Assembly: GCA_903873295.1 (NCBI GenBank)
Contig: CAIQNV010000094.1
Location: 1-33,868 of the forward strand
Direction: 5' to 3'
Source: an uncultured Elusimicrobia bacterium
GTDB taxonomy: Bacteria > Elusimicrobiota > Elusimicrobia > Elusimicrobiales > UBA9959
Length of the DNA stretch: 33,868 nucleotides
The notes beneath the pieces were generated by a model that saw only the letters and a list, made by a program, of their open reading frames with translations, ran no database searches and had not been told where the DNA came from. Position numbers and translations under genes: made by a program. Positions 32,181 through 33,868 of the stretch are shown piece by piece; position 1 is the first letter of the stretch; every line of letters begins with the position of its first letter.

Positions 32181-33116
32181 ATGTTTAAATTTCTTCTTCC
32201 CCTTTTGTTCCTGGCGCCAGGAGGAACTTACGCGGGCGAACCTGAATTCAGGCTTGCGGCCGTCACGCTGGCGACTCTCGGGGACATTCCCGCTCTCTCC
32301 GTTCCCGCCGTCTCCGTCCCGCTGCGCGGGGAAGCGCGCCCGGACAAAAAATATTTCAATTCCTATATTTTAAAATCTGTCGACTACCTTTCGTCGAAAT
32401 ACGGCCTGTTGGGCTATGACATCAGCTCCATACTTACGCACGACATAGAGTACTACACCTTCGGCACCATCAAGGCCCGCCACGCTCCGCTCACTATGTG
32501 CGTGGCCGCCCAGATGGAGATCATCCTCACCGCCTTTGAGCTCTACGCCAAGGAGACCGGCGATTATTCCGTTTACAGCTACCTCCCTAAGCGCAGCTTC
32601 GAGGGCCTCGCCGTAACCGACCTTAAAGGGCATATCTGGGTGAACCCCGCTTTTAACGCCAACGGCACCGCCGACGCGCTGATCAACTTCGGGATGGGCG
32701 AGCGCCGCCCTTTCGAGAAGCTGACGCCCGGCGACTTCGTTAATATCAACCGCACCACCAAAACCGGCCACGCGGTGACTTTTATGGGGTATATCAACTC
32801 CACCGGGAAGATGCAGCCGCAGTATAATTCCACTGTGGTCGGCTTCAAATACTTCTCCTCCCAAGGCCATGTTGAGGCGGGCCAGGGCGGCTTCGATTAC
32901 CGCTATGCCGTCTTCAGCAAGTTCGGCTGCCCGGAGATGCCTTACAAAAGGGACTGCGAGGTTATCTATTCCGCCGACCAGAAGATGCTCAACACCGGCA
33001 CTATGCTCAGCCCCGAATTCTGGACCGGAGTAAAGCCCCAGGCCAACGATCAAACCGCCGGAGAGAGCACCGTGCTGAACCGCGCTTTCTTCAACGGCAT
33101 TACTACCGACGACTAA
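32181..33116 (+). CDS. Secreted protein with possible papain/CHAP-like Cys-His pair
   Basis: A 311-aa exported protein. The signal peptide covers residues 1-18 (cleavage at TYA-GE). I chose the ATG at 32181 over the one at 32175 because GAGG (32170-32173) is then seven bases away. Cys107 sits at the start of a helix (MCVAAQMEIILTAFELYA), and about 77 residues on comes PGDFVNINRTTKTGHAVTFMGYI with His197. That arrangement, a helix-capping Cys and a GDF...GHAVTFMGYI strand pair, is the hallmark of CHAP, NlpC/P60 and C39-like cysteine hydrolases. The third catalytic residue cannot be assigned, so hydrolase activity is inference. It has a strong promoter and a good terminator and appears to be a single-gene unit. 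Confidence 0.7.
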   Translation: MFKFLLPLLFLAPGGTYAGEPEFRLAAVTLATLGDIPALSVPAVSVPLRGEARPDKKYFNSYILKSVDYLSSKYGLLGYDISSILTHDIEYYTFGTIKARHAPLTMCVAAQMEIILTAFELYAKETGDYSVYSYLPKRSFEGLAVTDLKGHIWVNPAFNANGTADALINFGMGERRPFEKLTPGDFVNINRTTKTGHAVTFMGYINSTGKMQPQYNSTVVGFKYFSSQGHVEAGQGGFDYRYAVFSKFGCPEMPYKRDCEVIYSADQKMLNTGTMLSPEFWTGVKPQANDQTAGESTVLNRAFFNGITTDD

Positions 33117-33139
33117 GACCTTTCCGGCGCATAAAATCA

Positions 33140-33171
33140 AACTGCCGGGCGCGTGCCCGGCAGTTTTATTT
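33140..33171. terminator. Bidirectional intrinsic terminator
   Basis: AACTGCCGGGC (33140-33150) pairs perfectly with GCCCGGCAGTT (33155-33165) around a GCGT loop. It is followed by TTATTTAG on the plus strand and, on the minus strand, by TGATTTTAT. It separates the convergent secreted-protein and GNAT genes and can stop transcription in both directions. Confidence 0.9.
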
Positions 33172-33184
33172 AGCGCCGCATCGC

Positions 33185-33694
33185 TTAGCGGGTTTTCGCA
33201 AAAAGCAGCAGGTCCACCGGCTTGCCGTGTTTCATGCCGTGCTTCCTGATCAGACCTTCGTACTTGTAGCCGCCGTTCTTAAGGACGCCGGAGGAGGCCT
33301 TGTTGGCCGGCGCCACATAGGCGTATACCCGGCGCAGGCCCAGCTCTTTGAAGGCGTAGGCCGTGACCATCTTCACGGCGGCCGTAGTTATCCCGCAGCC
33401 CCAATGCTCCGCCGCCAGCCAGTAGCCTATCTCGGCCCGGTGGCCCCTGATGCCCGAGAGGCCCACGCTGCCTATCACCTGCCCGTCCAGGTCTATGACA
33501 AAGTTCCGCTCCGCCTTTTCTTTTTTTCGGTCGTTCTCTATATTACGCTTTACCCATTGCCGCGCGTGCTCAATTTTGTAAGGGTACGGGATATTCTGAG
33601 TATAGCGCTCTATCTTTTTACTGCTTATGTTCGCGGCCAGCGAGGGTTCGTCGCCCTTGCGGAAAGGCCTGAGCGTGAAGTTGATCTCGTTCAT
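33185..33694 (-). CDS. GNAT N-acetyltransferase, RimJ/RimL-like
   Basis: A 169-aa acetyltransferase of the RimJ/RimL type. It has LRPFRKGDEPSLAANI at the N-terminus, FVIDLDGQVIGSVGLSGI, AEIGYWLAAEHWGCGITTAAVKMVTAYAF (the acetyl-CoA loop, here WGCGITT in place of the usual R/Q-G-x-G-A) and LRRVYAYVAPANKASSGVLKNGGYKYEGL. Members acetylate protein N-termini or small amines; the target is not known. The ATG at 33694 overlaps, as ATGA, with the stop of an upstream coding-like tail, and no ribosome binding site is present, suggesting it was coupled to a gene now disrupted. Confidence 0.9.
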   Translation of the reverse strand: MNEINFTLRPFRKGDEPSLAANISSKKIERYTQNIPYPYKIEHARQWVKRNIENDRKKEKAERNFVIDLDGQVIGSVGLSGIRGHRAEIGYWLAAEHWGCGITTAAVKMVTAYAFKELGLRRVYAYVAPANKASSGVLKNGGYKYEGLIRKHGMKHGKPVDLLLFAKTR

Positions 33695-33740
33695 AGGGCC
33701 GCGGCCTTATTGGCTTCCAGCAATTTCTTAATAGTGTCCC
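33691..33740 (-). pseudogene. C-terminal remnant of a gene cut by the right-hand element
   Basis: On the minus strand the frame before the GNAT start reads DTIKKLLEANKAAAL and stops at TGA (33693-33691), overlapping the GNAT ATG. Going upstream, an in-frame TAA appears 24 codons before this stop, within sequence that looks foreign. The helical, Lys/Ala/Leu-rich tail and the ATGA overlap look like the end of a real gene whose body was displaced. The boundary (33740) is approximate; a chance open frame is possible. Confidence 0.35.
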
Positions 33741-33776
33741 ATAGTCGTACATGAACCCGGTATTAGGGTAAAATAA

Positions 33777-33808
33777 GACCCACCAAATCCTGCAAGAAGA
33801 GGTGGGTC
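33777..33808 (+). promoter_or_regulatory. Hairpin covering the ribosome binding site of the terminal gene
   Basis: GACCCACC (33777-33784) and GGTGGGTC (33801-33808) are perfect inverted repeats. The right arm contains the ribosome binding site (AGAGGTGG) for the ATG at 33812. Pairing would hide it, a device known in transposase genes to block translation of read-through transcripts. Confidence 0.5.
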
Positions 33809-33811
33809 AAA

Positions 33812-33868
33812 ATGGAAATACGAGTGACACTTGAGTGTGTAATCAGTATACAAGACGGGGAAACCAAT
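33812..33868 (+). CDS. Start of an unidentified gene, possibly a transposase
   Basis: Only 19 codons are visible, MEIRVTLECVISIQDGETN, open to the window end. The codons (ATA, CGA, ACA, CTT, GTA, AGT, CAA) are AT-richer than anywhere else in the window, which suggests transfer. AGAGGTGG lies about eight bases before the ATG. TAAAAT (33768-33773) could be a -10 box. The upstream SD-masking hairpin and the apparent truncation of a neighbouring gene fit an insertion sequence. The family cannot be named from 19 residues. Confidence 0.4.
   Translation, partial: MEIRVTLECVISIQDGETN

Noticed and set aside
33812-33868. Ribosomal protein L33 (rpmG)
   Set aside because: RVTLEC resembles the L33 N-terminus, but the next residues (VISIQDGETN) lack the second cysteine and the RNY-x-T-x-KN motif.

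Overview
The window is about 34 kb of gene-dense, GC-rich bacterial DNA. A TonB-dependent receptor, a YfiR-type periplasmic protein and several signal peptides show a diderm envelope. The mix of standalone CheY-like regulators, sensors ending in a four-cysteine CKKIRDDKGFW-type module, a DUF1667/GlpA-like flavoenzyme operon and a Hyf/Ehr-like membrane complex fits an uncultivated lineage such as Elusimicrobiota. That placement is an inference; there is no rRNA gene or other marker here. I see no tRNA, rRNA or CRISPR array, and no gap longer than 300 bases.

Layout. 1-3587 (minus): a CoA-ester block made of a class III CoA-transferase (5' end only), an HMG-CoA-lyase-type enzyme, an isocitrate/isopropylmalate-type dehydrogenase and a two-subunit 3-oxoacid CoA-transferase. 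Divergently, 3702-5356 (plus): an Mrp/ApbC Fe-S carrier and a cysteine-rich secreted protein. A 189-base nested inverted-repeat element lies at 5360-5548. 5555-9955 (minus): RNase HI with an extra C-terminal domain, a 75-aa protein, a DEDDh exonuclease and a pseudouridine catabolic set (psuG, psuK, btpA-like). 10109-15557: a MATE transporter, the TIGR03545/TIGR03546 pair, an MntP-like Mn2+ exporter, and a response regulator with a GAF/four-cysteine protein.

15721-18744 (plus): a GlpA-like FAD dehydrogenase, a small unknown protein, a second flavoprotein and a DUF1667 protein, probably one electron-transfer unit. 18811-19779 (minus): a PAS-PAS/four-cysteine sensor. 19935-27246 (plus): six overlapping or closely spaced genes for a Hyf-like membrane complex whose catalytic-type subunit has lost the [NiFe] cysteine motifs. 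This makes it an energy-converting-hydrogenase-related (Ehr-like) complex rather than an evident hydrogenase. I rate it the most interesting system here.

27261-31907 (minus): a response regulator, TonB receptor, YfiR-like protein and CHASE8-like histidine kinase, which together look like an envelope-to-cytoplasm signalling route. 32181-33116 (plus): a secreted protein with a possible papain/CHAP-like Cys-His pair, preceded by a near-consensus promoter and followed by a bidirectional terminator. 33185-33868: a GNAT acetyltransferase whose upstream operon partner seems cut by the edge of an AT-richer, probably mobile, element that continues past the window.

Several genes (10109, 13770 minus, 13838, 15721) have a -10-like hexamer only 6-8 bases before the start codon and no usable ribosome binding site, suggesting leaderless transcripts.
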